Of a stretch of DNA of 64,000 nt, positions 24,398 to 36,932 are shown one piece after another. Source of the stretch: Amylostereum areolatum (lineage: Eukaryota; Basidiomycota; Agaricomycetes; Russulales; Stereaceae). Below the pieces are notes generated by a model. That model saw only the letters and a list, made by a program, of their open reading frames with translations, ran no database searches and was not told the origin of the DNA. The stretch lies in assembly GCA_012932865.1 (NCBI GenBank), contig SAXG01000021.1, forward strand, positions 620,001-684,000, read 5' to 3'. The translations under genes were made by a program, and so were the position numbers. Positions within the stretch are counted from its first letter, which is position 1, and the number at the start of each line of letters is the position of its first letter.

Positions 24398-25539
24398 TTA
24401 TTGCGCGGCTGCCGGGGGTTCTACCTTGACTGACGTCTTCGTGCTCATCGCCAACGCGTTGATGTAGATCTCCCAAGCAAGATCGAGGACCGTCAAGAGG
24501 TTGTGGTCGGAGATTCCCAATGCGCACGTATTTGCCCACATCCCCTTCACGGCCATTGCGCGTACGAGCAGGATCTGCGGAGTGTACGTCACGGACAGGC
24601 GTCGTGCGAACTCGGTGATGAGTAACGCTTGTCTCTCCACCTCGCCCATGTCCTTGAGGGGGGTAGGCACTGGGGTAGTGGGGAAGAAGGATTGGAAAAG
24701 GGAGTGGTAGTCCTTGGTGTAGAGGTAGTTGCAGAGTCTGGGGAAGGTCGTAGGGGAGGGGACGCCGAGGGGAACAACGGGGACGGTGTACTTGACACCG
24801 GAGCTTCGATCGAGAGGCATATCGGGAGTAGGGAGTGGTGGGAGGTTGGCGCAGTACACGGACAATACGGAGTTGTGAACAGGGTGCATCGTGACCTTGC
24901 AGCGCTCGGTGGGCTTCTGGAAGTTTCCCCAGACGGCGAGCATATGTGTGGGCAAATGTTGGCGAGGGTCGTCTATGGTAATCTCGAGCTCCTTGTGAAG
25001 ACGTGTCGCTTGGTGGGTGCAAACACTCGCGGAGCTCTGCAGCATCCTGTTAAGAAGGTATCAGAGAAAGAACATTCGAACAAAGGACGAGAGGGTACGT
25101 ACTCGGGGCCGAGTTCCGCTAACACCTGCTTAAAGTAGACCATGTTTGTGGACTCGTCGAGACCAATAGCGGCTAAGGCCTCCGGAGAGGGGTCCTTGTG
25201 ACCGGGGTAACCGAGAAACCTTGAGAGGTTGACTGTTTGCTGAGGGGTCGTTGGAGTCGCTGGGAGCGTCAAATCGATCATCTGGACGTCGACGTTGGAC
25301 GGGCCAGAGAGCGGAGCTCCCTCATAGGAGCGACGGAGTTTGGATTTGGAGGTGCGGAGGGAGACGCCTTTCTTGTGTGCGGCAAACTTCTTCGCTGATA
25401 GGAATCGAGGAGAGCCAGGAGGATAGGCTCGAGCACGAGGTTTGGCATGCTTGTATTGGGAAAAGGAGGAGGCGTGCTTCGAAGGCGGGGTATTTTCCGC
25501 CTGGTGCTTGTGGCAAACGTTGGAAGACTGGAGAACCAT
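24398..25539 (-). CDS. Clp1 (clampless)-like protein
   Basis: Clp1 proteins act downstream of the A mating-type homeodomain proteins and are needed for clamp-cell development in mushroom-forming and smut fungi. Two exons, 25539-25103 and 25046-24398, are separated by a 56-nt intron. The N-terminal 90 residues are basic and Ser/Pro-rich. From about residue 100 the family-like pattern appears: SRFLGYPGH, STNMVYFKQVLAELGPE, LPTHMLAVWGNFQKPTE, MHPVHNSVLSVYCANLPPLP, VPVVPLGVPSPTTFP, YLYTKDY. It ends with MAVKGMWANTCALGISDHN and LLTVLDLAWEIYINALA. No catalytic motif is known for the family. Agaricomycete genomes usually hold several Clp1-like paralogues, so I do not claim this is the mating-pathway copy. 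Confidence 0.8.
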
Positions 25540-25632
25540 CGTGAGGAGGTGAATTGGAGGAAGAGATGGGACGTTGAGAAGATTGAGGAGAACTGGGCAA
25601 GTTGAAGAACAAAGAACGGGCCGAGCGCGTTC

Positions 25633-25639
25633 TTTATAT
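25633..25639 (-). promoter_or_regulatory. TATA-like box of the Clp1-like gene
   Basis: ATATAAA on the minus strand, about 95 bp upstream of the ATG at 25539. Confidence 0.45.
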
Positions 25640-27478
25640 GCGATGGGGGGGTTGCGAACACTCAGGAGCGCGATTCGCGAAGAAGCGTGACGTGACACCG
25701 ACTTCTGTTTGGCTTTGTGGACCCACGAAAAACGTTGCGGCAAAAGGAAGGTAACACGCGCCTGCGAGGCCAAATAGTAGCCCACACCGTCACCGTCACG
25801 CCTGTCAACAAGGACAGCTCTGGGACAGCTCTTCCTTCCGTCAATGGATCCCGTAGCAACGTGCCTCGGCTTCGATGCCGGCTTGACGTCAACCTCTGTA
25901 AGAGAACAAGATCAGCTCTCGCGATCCTTGTTCGCCGCCAGAGGGGGTACTATACCGTGCACTTGAATAAATGCTATTGAAAGTAGCAGGGCCTCTCTGT
26001 GTGGCAGAGCAGTTGCGAAGGGGGTGGGGGAGTTGGAGAGACTCCCCGTACGAACCTCAGGGCCCTTTTATATGGCAGCTCCGGCGACGGGCCCTGCCAC
26101 AGCATGTGGTGTCGGTCTCACTCGCGCCTCGAGTTGGCCTCGAGGACAAGCGGTATCTCAAGCTCTACGGGGAAGAACAAGAGACGGAAACAAATACGGA
26201 AATCGAGATTAACCGTGCATCCGCGCCATGAATTTTTCGTGGACGCTTTGTTCTGCAAATTGGGAAAAGTCCGTTCGCCACACCCGGTCCGAGAGCGATT
26301 TCTTCTGACTTGAGTGGTACATTCCCCAGTCCTCGTGACCATCGCTCCATCGGCTCAGTTGAGTGAGTTTAGAGTGTGTACCACGAACGTACCACACTGG
26401 CACGGAAATTATCAGCGCGAGTTGGGCGCGCGGACAGCACGAAGACACTCGCGAGGACAGCACGAGGACAGCGCGAGGACAGCGCGAGGACAACACCGGT
26501 CGCAGGCTAGGCCGCTAGGTCGCCTGGTTATAAAGCGTGCAAAAGTCCTCCCCAACAGTGGAGAACAATAGAGACGCGTATGGGAACGAGCGTTTGAGAG
26601 TTTATCCACGCCTTGCGGAGTCGTAGAAGAATATGTCCATATCGCGGCCCGTCTCTTAGCTTGGCTAGTCCTGTAAATGCGCGGAGTGAACAGGACTCGA
26701 GCAACTGATGAGCCGGAAGGCTGACATGGGTAAGTAGCTGAAGAGAAGATATCTCGTCTGTGTTTGACCGCAGTACTTTGGCAGTACTCACTGGAGGCCG
26801 TACACCAGAGTAATCTGTGCTCAAGACCTGAAGCCTGAAGCCTGACGCGACGATGGGGAAATTCGGTTTGAGATGCAACATGATCCAGTGAGAGCACGTT
26901 GAGATGTCAGCGATTGAACATAGGCCTTGCGTGTGTCATGCACTCGACTCGGAGGTCGGGGCGAAGGCATGCAATAGCGGGAAGGGACCAAGAGGGGTGG
27001 CGGATGGAGATGGTCATGGAAAGGGAAGACAAGTTGCTTTACGGAACAGCCCGTGGCTGGATCAGCCTTATCAACTTGTGCTTGGGCCAGTCAGTACCCC
27101 CAAAGAGGAGAACAATGGTGATTGTCCCGGGGGGAACTTAATAGCCGGGAGCAGCCCACGACGAGCAAGCACTAATTCATCAGTCATCGCCCGGGGCAGG
27201 AGAAGAGTTAAAAATTTGGCAGGCTCATCCCGCCAAGTCCTATTGTAAAATGCGGCTTGGGTTTGAGAACAGGATCGAGCCGAGTGAACAACTTGGACTT
27301 CGAGCTGACGCGACGGTCGAACAAACCCAAAAAGGAGCGATCACGTGCCGGTTCGTTGATCTCGCGCGTCCTGGAACTGGGAGTAAGTTGCTGCTTCCTG
27401 CTGTTCCTTACCGACCGCCACCGTCCATGCCTTAGCTGCCACCCCAGCATCTCTCCTCAACCCATTCACTTGCTAACA
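25640..27478. other. Divergent intergenic region, 1.8 kb
   Basis: This lies between the Clp1-like gene (-) and the SAP-domain gene (+). Apart from the short tandem repeat at 26430-26495 I see nothing that supports a gene; frames here have no motif. Confidence 0.4.
26430..26495. repeat. 11-bp tandem repeat
   Basis: Four consecutive 11-bp units of the form CGAGGACAGCG run from 26452 to 26495 with one or two changes each. One or two more degenerate units lie just upstream. It is a minisatellite with no evident function. Confidence 0.75.
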
Positions 27479-30400
27479 ATGTCAGAAATTACACAGATTC
27501 TCTTCAATTCGCCCGCGTTGCACTCCCTAAAGCGCGACCAGCTCGTCAAACTCTGCAAGATCCACTCTGTCAAGGCCTCGGGCAAGAACGTTGAACTCAT
27601 CGAACGTCTCAAGGCCCATGCTCTCACTTTACCGTCTAATGCGCCTCTTAGCGTGGCTATGCGGAGAGAAGGTGCCAAAGATGACGTGGGTGATTCTGAG
27701 GATGAAGCCATGGGACCGGCGTCACCGTCTTGTACTCGCTCCAACCTCCCGCGTCCGAGTGAGCAATGGGAAGTTGTCATGGACGATATAGAAGAGATTC
27801 CAGAAGGCGCAGAATCTCACTCGCAGGGCACCTTGTCGTCTCTTCGAACGATCTCAGGCAACGGGGCGGGCGAGTTCGGAACCGGGGGGACAAAGTGTGC
27901 GTTTTTTCACCCTCCTCTGCGGCATTCTATCCAACGCGCTCTCTATTCTCTCTGAAAGCTTCGAGCATGAGCTCCTCCATCAAGGCCTTTGCCAACTCGC
28001 TTGGTTTTAAGCGTGCTGCATCAACCAAATCCGGCGGCTCACTGTCCTCAGGAAATTCGTTATCGTCCATCCCTGCCGCTCCCGACGACGACCTTGTCAT
28101 GCACTCTACTCCTTACAGGTCAATACCGGAGCCTTCGTTCTCAGACATGCCACAGACGGACCATTTCCAGTTCTCCACCCCAGATAACAGCATCTCCATG
28201 GGAACTGAGGAGGCTCTTCCCGGCGACACCAAACGCCCAGGCGCACCTGCACCCTTTAACGCTCGCTTGAGTACCGGGGCTGGGGCAACCACGACTATTC
28301 GCCTAGTTTCGACAGCGTCTTCATCCACCCGTTCGTTCCTGCCTGGGACGGGTACACCCCAGCTGAAGCCATTTGCCACATCTTTCGACCTTATACTGGG
28401 CAGTCCGGGTAATTCCGGCAGCTCTTCCGTTCCCGTTTGGCCATTGTCCCCCGGCGGACCATCTGCAGACAGGCTCTATCCCTCACTCACGGCAGATGAT
28501 TTTGACATGCCTGGCGGAATGACGAACCCTAGGTTCGCGACGGAGACACCCGCGAGGGCAAACACTTCTAGGAAGTCTACCCCGAGAACCAATACGCCGA
28601 AAACATTTCCAAAGCCTTCCAATGAACCACAAGACATCTTCTCTCCCGTTCCGGGCACTAGCACTCTGTCTATTCCCTCCGGTCAGCCGTTCATCTTCGG
28701 CTCACCTCTTCCTCAGCACAATGTGTCGAACAAAGCCTTTGGTTCTGCTGCTGCGTCTGTCTTGGAGGAGATGAACCGTCGCCTTTCCGCTGCAGGCGCA
28801 CAGAAGGTTGGCATGGACTTCTTGGAGAATCGACCACACCCCTTGTCGTTCACAGACGGCAATGATTCCTCGGGCAGCACAAAGGACTCAGAAGGATAGG
28901 TTCGAGAAATTGCACGAAGACCGTTTCAACAGGATGGACTCGATCACAACCCATTATGCTGCTCGCAGGGGTGCTCCCGCTACCAAGAAGCGCAAATCGG
29001 ATGTTTTGGGTCGTGGGGCCCCTCCTTCGAAGAAACGGGCAAGCGCCGAAACCCGCGTTATTAGCAATGGGGCGAGGAAGAGAATGATACCCGGTGGTTT
29101 CAACGATGAGGAGGAAGACGAAGAGGAGGTGGAAGCGGAGGAAGAATCTGATAGACGGATGTCTAAGCGTATCAGAGTCGTCGAAGGCGACGGTGGTCTC
29201 GACAAGGGCAAACGTGTATCTCTAGCCCCGGAACTCACGGAGAAGGAGGAGAAGAAGAACGAGAAAGATCGTGAAGCAGTCCGACGTATGCTTGATAAGA
29301 AGCGGGAGAAGAGACGGAGCAGCATGCGTAGGGTCAGCGGAGTGACGCCTCAGCCAAGTATGTGCTCCTCCCATGAATGAGCTTTATGCACGCTGACAGT
29401 TCGTATCAGACAAGGGCAAAGGCACGTCTTCACGATTCGGCTTTCTTTCTTCGGCGAAGTCTATGGTACGCAGCGTCTGGAATATAGGCTCGAAACCTTC
29501 CGCGCCCCCCAAACCTTCAGTAACCTCCAACATCCCTGTGGCGAAACCCGCGTCGATCAAGCCTGACGAGAAGAAAGGCGTCAGTAAACCATCCCTACTT
29601 TCATCTCGTCCTTCCACAGTAGCTGCAACGGCCAAGAACACTACCAAACGAGTATCTTCGACCGGTTCCACATCCAGTCGTACTCAAGCGCCGACGTCTA
29701 CGGCAAGCTCGTCATCTCGAACTAGAAACCCCCTTCCTGTCTTCAAGCCCGTTACTGGGAGGACGGGTACCATGTCCTCGGCTCATTCGCGGGCCAGCAG
29801 TGTGGTTAGCACGGCTGGGAAGCCTGCTGGTTCAATCGTTCCTCCATCCTCAATCAACTCTCGCATGAGTACGCACGCGCGACAATCATCCGAAGACAAC
29901 AAGGCAGCCGCTTCCCGCATGCCCATCACGAACGTTTCTTCTATGGGTGCACGTCGTTCTGCTGCAGGAGCGCGTGCGACCAGCAGCATCGGTACAGCCG
30001 GAAGCAAGGCGCCCGCACCTAGCTTAGCCAGCGTATCATCACGCCTGTTCGCGCCAACCGCCAGCTCCCTCGCGAAGACGCGCATCGCCGTCAGATCATC
30101 GCAAGAGAATGCTGGCAGCACCCTCAACTCGGTCAAGAGTCCCAAGCCTAGCCGATACTCAGCCTTGAGTCAAATCACGAATAGCCCGCCTTCCTCTCCT
30201 GCGAAGCGTACTCCTGGCAAGATATTCAGCAAGCCGCTGAGTCCTACCATGATTCCATCCCCTGTAAAGCCAACCTCTCTCAGCGCGGCGGCGTCGACAC
30301 TTGCAAGTATGGGCAGCCCATTACCGGGGTCGACCTCAACGGCGCCAGCGAAACCTAAGGCTGTCATGGCGCGAAAGCCACGCATTTCACGCTCGCGTGT

Positions 30401-30704
30401 CATAGCGAAGCTCGGCGCTCAGCGTGCTGCAGCTCAGGCCTCGAGTTCGTCCGCATCATCCGACCGAAGGGTCAGTGCTATCGCTCCGCGCACCCGCTCC
30501 AGCGTTGGAACCGGCATCCGACGCTCCCACGGAGGTGGGAAGGCGACACGCGGCAGCGACGTGCTCTTGAGCGCGAAGAAACGCGCGCGGCAAAGCGAGT
30601 ATATGCGTCGCAAGAGTCGCGCTGGCGGCAGCGCTGTCGGCACTTCTATGCGGACTGACAGTTTGTTCTCCAATTCGACCATGTCGATGGACGTCGATGA
30701 TTAG
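27479..30704 (+). CDS. SAP-domain, Ser/Ala-rich basic protein
   Basis: SAP motifs bind DNA or scaffold regions. The N-terminus has HSLKRDQLVKLCKIHSVKAS followed by GKNVELIERLKAHA, a good SAP motif at residues 14-48. Exons: 27479-27896, 27959-28844, 28900-29357 and 29410-30704. The junction at 28844/28900 is the least certain: a GTCGTT donor fits the phase, but a frame change there cannot be excluded. Exon 3 has RFNRMDSITTHYAARRG, a basic TKKRKSD patch, a run of Glu and a long charged helix. The last 430 residues are Ser/Ala/Pro/Lys-rich and disordered, with TP/SP sites (SPAKRTPGK) and a basic end. A nuclear or chromosome-associated role is an inference. Confidence 0.72.
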
Positions 30705-33700
30705 ATCTATTGGACTCTGCACTTGCACCCCCCGCCTTCTTGGACCCATTCCTCTTGGGTAGGTTCCTAGTTAACGTCTGCACCTCCACACCATACACCG
30801 CTAGTCTGTACACCCCCGTTTCGATATATCCTTATCCCGTTGTACGTTTCTATGCCTGGCTCAGAGGGTGCGGGCATCCTGGTCTTGGAGCATTCGCTTG
30901 TACTACGCGTACATTACAATGTCTATCTTGTTGTAAAGACCGACGGCGCTCCTACGTCAGACGATATACGTGTGGACACGACTTGTATTCATGCAATATA
31001 GGAAATGATACATATGAGAGAAGGGACGCCATACCTATTAGTGAAAGGAGTTAGAGGAACGTTCGACAACAAAAGGGTAGACGGAGAAGATGGATCAGAG
31101 AAGCCGAGGTTTTCATAGCCCTTGTCCTGACGAAGCGACACAAACCAGCCAGCTCGAGCCAAGACAGCACGAACTAGCACGACCCCCGCCGAAGCAGGAG
31201 CGGCACGCGAGGCAACACGGAACAAGTAATCAACGAATGGATGAACTTATTTTCATCTTGAAGAAGGGATGGCGAGAGATGGACGAGAGGCTCACCTTAG
31301 GCACACTCTTTTTGTCTCTGAGAGATGAAACGAACTACTGGAAGAGATCTTCTAAGAGACGTTAGAATGACGTTCGCAACAAAAGCGTATAGAAAAAGGA
31401 TGGAAGCTCAGTTGGTGATGCATGTTTTGAGTATGGATCACGGTTAGTCACCGACTCAAGAATGGATGGATATCTATCATAGCAACCGGGAGAGGGGTCC
31501 ACATAGGAAGATGCTCACCTCCTAGAGTATTGTGACAGAGGACTTGAACCCTGAACGTCGTTTGAGCTTTGAGAGACGCGCAAAAGCAGCAGGACGAAGG
31601 AAACCGAGAAAGACGGTTTTTCTTAGACAGTGACTCCCAAGCGGGGTTTCGAATCCTTCGGCGTCTGCCGAAATGAACTATGACTACAAATTTTTCATCA
31701 TCCTCCTTCGTTGGTCCGTTCGTCACATCGCCGTCAAGCTCTTCCCTGTCTCCACTCTTTCAGGTGAGCATTCTGTGCCATCGTTTCGCGAAATGCTTGT
31801 TTTTGCTTGCATTACGTGATGATTCACTTCAGTTCTGCTTCCGAAAAGAGAGTAATCTCTTTGTGGACACCGTTTACCAAAACAACCATTCTGATCCTTC
31901 TTTCGCCTCTTCATACTCTCTATGTCGCCTATGCGGTGCTGATACCTTGTCCTTCAGGTCTTATATACTTTATTTCATTCGCAAGGCTTCTGACCGTGCG
32001 TTTTTGTGAGTGACTTCCTCCTTTTACTTCAGTCAACCTTTTCCATCCCACCCCTCGTGCGCGCCCATGATTTCTATAAACTATACAAGCATATGTCCGA
32101 CTTTTTACGTGAAGGACACCTTTCATTTGCTGAGGCCCACCTCCCTATCTCCACCTCTTGTTTCTCGTCGTCCAATTGTGCTCACATTTCCTTGCTCTAG
32201 CGTTGTAACGTCCGTTGTATCGAACATTCCTTGTATATATTCTCATCGCGGAATGCTATCTGTTACCCAACTTTCTTTTGAGTTTCCGAAACCCCCGCCG
32301 TACGCTGTTCGTCAAGCCCTGCACACGGCAATATCAGTCTGGCGACATGGGTTCAAGTCTAGGCGAGTCGCGCACGTGTAGTGTCCTTGCCAAAATCCCC
32401 TTTTCCCTTTCGTGCCAATAGTTGTCGTATCTTCCGGTCGTGGCGTCGTTCCGAAGGAGTCTTGAGTTTCGTGTGCTCATATAGTCCTGCTGGAAGATGT
32501 CTTCCTCAGATGTCATAGGCTGTCAGTCCAGACGCGACGTGCGCGTTTTAAACGCGTGCTTGGCCTAGCAGCAGCGAACACCACTCACCGGCAAGACTGT
32601 CATGTATGGTTGGCCGTCATCCTGGGTAAAGTACGTTGAATGACGCTCATGGTAGGAACCAGAACTGCGGATACTCCTCGGCCGCCTGTGCATCCGCCAC
32701 AATCACCATACGAGAGCTGAGGCGCTGAGGAGGACGCGCGCGTATGAGAGTAAGATGGGAGTTGTGCACACTGCGCGTTTGGTCATCTCGTTTTTGAACT
32801 TCGGCCAGTAACCAGTGTTGTGCTCGGCGCCTATCTTTGCGAGGCGCTGAATTGGAACTAGGGCGGTTTGCGTGCACGGTGCAGGGGTGGTAGAGGTGTA
32901 TCTGCATCTGTCACTCGGGTGGGTGGTTCAACTTCCCCAGGAGGTCCGTGTGAACGCACGGGAGAATGGCGAGATCGTCCTTTCTCTGGGAAACTTTCGG
33001 GATCGCATGGGGCGATGCTGGTCGTGTCTACCCTACACCACCAGCAGTTGCCTCAGCATGACTCTATGCGGGGCCATTCGGATGAGTCTGATGGCGTGAC
33101 CAAGGGTTCACGCTAGCATCGTGTCAGCTTCAATCCAACCCCCTCAATCTCGGCGCCATTCCGATTATCCGTTGCGAGAAAGTCGGCTTCGCGCCCAAGT
33201 CAGCGTGAGTACAGGTTGTCCTCTCAGTTTCAATCCCCACAGAGTCCTCGATGGACGGCGACGAGCGCGGGTTATGTAAGCAGTATTCATTTTCGTCGTC
33301 GCGCCAAGTCATCCTCGACTCCTTGTTTCCTCTCACCACGTCCTTCTCTTCTCCCCGTCCTTCACCTGGCCATAACCCCTCATCTGTAATGGGCGACTCC
33401 GACGTACCGAGATTTGGACGGCGCGTCAGGGTTTCCGTGGATGTACGAAGGGTTGGGTATGGACTCTCCCTTCGACACTCTCATGTGGGCATCATCCAGA
33501 GTCTGGACCATGGTGCGTGTTCTATTCACTTACCGCCCACCTGCCCTCACGACAGCATTCAGGATTTGCACATGCTCCGGCGCCCCTCTTGTTGTCGCTG
33601 GCAGTCGTCCTCACCTTCGCTCGCGGCCTTGAACTTTACTCCTGGTCTTGAACTTTGCTCGTGGTCTTGAACTTTACTCTCGGTCTCTCGATTTTTGCTT

Positions 33701-34034
33701 GCGGTCTTGGTCCTCGCTCGCGATCTTGGTCCCGCTCGCGCTCCTCTCTGGTCCTGGCTCTCTGTCCCCTGGCTCACTGGGTTCCCTGGTCTTATCTCGG
33801 TCTCCGTCTGGTCCACCTGCTTTGTTGGCATCCCAGGTAACCCTCTCTCACCTGTCATCCCTCTCCATATATCCCGTAGCAGCCCCCATATACTCTGTAG
33901 TTATCAAATGAAAATATCATGATTTTCTTCCTTCTACATCAGGATAAGATCGCGATAAGCACGATTTAAGCCAGCAACCCGCCGAGCGATTCTTGATGAG
34001 CTTAGTAAGATTATTGGATTGAATCCAAAGAACC
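30705..34034. other. Gene-poor 3.3-kb stretch
   Basis: No supported gene. It holds a diverged direct repeat near 31050-31094 and 31361-31404 (shared blocks GTTAGA, ACGTTCG and CAACAAAAG) and the 19-bp tandem repeat at 33628-33684 with its degenerate tail. Open frames on + around 33.2-33.9 kb are pyrimidine-rich low-complexity reading and have no motif. Confidence 0.45.
33628..33684. repeat. 19-bp tandem repeat with degenerate tail
   Basis: Three adjacent 19-bp units start CTTGAACTTT and end with GGT, at 33628-33646, 33647-33665 and 33666-33684. They differ at a few positions and continue as decayed units and CT-rich sequence to about 33860. Confidence 0.75.
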
Positions 34035-34226
34035 TCAGCTTCGGGCCCAAGGGAATTCGTTGAGCGTGATATCCGCTTGACATTTTTGGATTCCATCCAT
34101 CGGCACACCAACTTCAAACTCAGGGGCGTGATATCGGAATGAAGCTGAGGGATCGCCTGGTGGTGTAGGTCTCCCGTACGATGGCGCCTTTTCTTTGCTC
34201 GGTGGATAGAAGCCCGTTGAAGACAT
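34035..34226 (-). CDS. Possible small protein, 63 residues
   Basis: One uninterrupted frame starts MSSTGFYPPSKEKAPSYGRP and contains TPPGDPSASFRYHAPEFEVG. It ends ITLNEFPWARS. It is polar and Pro/Ser-rich, with no signal peptide. A TATA-like box (ATATAGA on -, near 34304-34313) lies about 80 bp upstream. I do not recognise the protein, and the frame is short enough to be chance; the orderly composition and promoter spacing are the only support. Confidence 0.35.
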   Translation of the reverse strand: MSSTGFYPPSKEKAPSYGRPTPPGDPSASFRYHAPEFEVGVPMDGIQKCQADITLNEFPWARS

Positions 34227-34488
34227 CTCTACAATTGGATCATGCTTAGATGATGATGGGGATTAGCCCTCGTGCGTGATGAAACCCCCGACATCAGCGA
34301 GAGTCTATATTAAGTACTGTTTAGATGGTCATTGGTACGACTTGTAAGTACGTGTGGTGAATGGGGTGTACTGTCCTCGATGTCACTCTCCTCTCGATTC
34401 TTCCATCTAAACAACGAATCAATGGTCCCGACGGAACCACATACTGTTATATGAGCCGATTTCCATCAAGTTGGCAGTAATTATCCAA

Positions 34489-36746
34489 TCAATCCGAAAT
34501 AATGATCACTTCCCCGATGAGACTGTGTCCTCCAGGACGCCGTTGTGATGGTGAAGGCGCTGGTGATGACACGGACAGCGTGGAGAGGGCATCCGTGATG
34601 TCGATTGTCCCGTGGGTGTCTTGCGTACTCCTGGAATTCTCGCCGTCGCTATCGAAGAAGTCTTCCTCTCCTTCAAGGAGCGGCAGTCGCCTTCGTGCGG
34701 GGATCGCGACAGCCGCAGAAGAGAACGGATGTAACATCGAAGGGTAATCCAGGAGCTCTGACCCAAACGACTCCCCAGGATCTCCTGGATTGGCGCGGGG
34801 TTGACGATCCCTTGTGCTCTTGAGCTCTTCATCGCCGTTCAATGCACGAACGTCGAAGTTGGGGCGCGGCTTCTTTGCGTTGGTCCCTGCGCGAGGGTTC
34901 TGATCGTGATCACGACGGGTACCAGGATGGCGGGGGTCTCCCTGACCATCGGCGATGTGCTGATGAACCGCCGGAGCGTGCGCGACGATGGAATGAGCCC
35001 GCGGACGCTTTGAATGTTTGGCGCGGGGTATTGAAGGAGATGGGCACGCCGACGCTGGCAGTGCACCTACGACATCGTCGGTGGCATTTGGGCTGAGAGA
35101 AGCCGAGCCCTCGTGTACAGATGTCTTCACGCTGTTGTGGCTAGGGGTGGTTGGTCTCGTCCTGGAGGGACCAGCCTCAAGCGCAAGCAGCGTGTCATGT
35201 GTATGCGCAAAGGTGTTAAGCCTTATGGGCGGTCTTAGAGGAGGAAAACGCGGCGCGTCGTCCTCTGAGCCGTCAGAACTGATCGCGTTCAGATCGAACG
35301 TTTCCTCATCGGAGGATACCGCTGTGTATAGGGCTCGACTCCTGGGTGGCCTGGCGCGTTTCCCCGCTGCTGGATACATTTGTCAGAGAAAGAGTATCGA
35401 GCACTGTGCCGCCCACCTTTTCCCGCATGAGATGGCGTAGCCTTGCCTTTCCGCTTCGCATGTGGCAAGGGGGCCAGAGGTAAGGATCCCGAGAGCTTAA
35501 CTTCTCCATCGTGGTCCGACCCAAAGACCTCTTCCATGTACAACTCGTCTGCTTCGTCTGGCTCCGGAAGGGCCTTTCCGGAATGCCTTCGATAACAACC
35601 TCGGATGACGTCTCCCCATAGAGTGTAGGCGCCGCAAGCTGGGCAGTCCCCGCCGCGTGGCACGAGACCGTGCTGAGATGATCGTGATCGGGAGAAGCTT
35701 TGAGCAAGACATGTAAGGTGCGACACAGCCGTGCATCCTGTAGCGGGGCATAACGCGCTCGCCAAAGGTTCCTGCGTAAACCGTAAGAATCAGATATCTC
35801 TTGGGGAGGTTTTCACTTACCGTCGCGTACGTATGCAGCGATTTCCCACATATCGAGCATGCCAGTCGTTCCCCACAGGCGACCAGTGCGTTATGTTTTG
35901 TGAGATGCGCGGACGTGAATTGTTCTGCATATGGCAATTCACTCAGTGGTCCTTAAGCAAGCGAAGCTAACTTCACGGTTACCATCTGATATATCGATAG
36001 CACCAGCTCTCCCAGATCCAAGCTTACCCGACTTCCCGTCCACGCCTTCGAGTTCGATCTGTGTCGTGAAGCCCGGAGGGAAAGCGGGTGTAGCGGGACC
36101 TTCGTCGAAGCTCTTCCACACCTTGGCCGCCTCCTCGGTAAACAGTTTCACGTGAAGCGGCCAAGTCGTGTAAGGGAACGTGCAGATCATGGTTCGGACG
36201 ACGCTGTTCACACGACCGAGGGGATGGCTTGAGACAGGGGTTCCACCACACACGTTGCAGTCTAGGGATTAGGGACGCACTGAATGTTCGCCTTGATATA
36301 TTTGGCCCTTCGGTCGCCATTAAATAGAGAATGACCTTCATCATCTCTGAGGTGGCGCGAGATATGAGGATGCTGCCACGCCCATTCGAATTGTAAAGCG
36401 GCCAGCTTGGATGGGAAGCCATAGACAATCATCTGCATGACCCACGGGCGGTTGTGTTTGGTCTTCCAAGCACCCTGAGTGATTTCGCCGTTGTGCTGGC
36501 TACATGTTTGATTCAGTCGTTGTTGTAATCAGATAGTAATGGAGGAATCTGACCGTATTCGGCGAGGAGGGCTCGGCGTACTTCCGATGTATGTCCTATG
36601 CCCCTCTTTTAACATAGGAGGTTGCTAACAAAGCTGAGGGCGCACGCGGTAGATTTCGGGGTTCGTACAGACTTCAGGAGATAGCAGGCGTAAAAAGTGG
36701 GGATTTGGTGAAATGCAAGGGACGATCGCGTATTTCGAGTGGCCAT
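34489..36746 (-). CDS. SLX1: SLX1 structure-specific endonuclease subunit (GIY-YIG plus zinc finger), long C-tail
   Basis: Slx1 cuts branched DNA and Holliday junctions with its scaffold Slx4. Seven exons join in phase: 36746-36646, 36595-36554, 36499-36281, 36203-35983, 35951-35821, 35771-35417 and 35369-34489. The GIY-YIG domain is complete: [57 protein letters not shown] and [10 protein letters not shown]. The C-terminal zinc finger follows: [51 protein letters not shown]. Beyond it lies an unusual tail of about 390 residues, disordered and acidic/Ser-Pro rich ([20 protein letters not shown]). Core Slx1 is near 300 residues, so this tail more than doubles the protein. The start has a good ATG context directly before the fold. 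Confidence 0.92.
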
Positions 36747-36932
36747 GGTGAAGGAAGGACGCGTCTGCCGCCGCCTGCGTGTCCGTCATGGGAAATTCAA
36801 CCGGCGAACGTGTCGAGACGCGGTCAGGTGATGCTCGGCACTCGGCATTCTCGCTCGCCGGACTACCCCGCATTCTCCAAGTTCTCCGTTCTCACCATTG
36901 GCATCTCCGTGACTTCCATCTTCCAACCCACC

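Noticed and set aside
31500..31660. B-box-like GGTTCAAGTC and GTTTCGAATCC sequences suggesting tRNA genes
   Set aside because: The T-stem does not pair beyond three bases and no A box, D-arm or acceptor stem is found at the right distance on either strand.
33251..33911. Overlapping plus-strand frames in pyrimidine-rich DNA
   Set aside because: They are low-complexity reading through a CT-rich tandem repeat without protein motifs.
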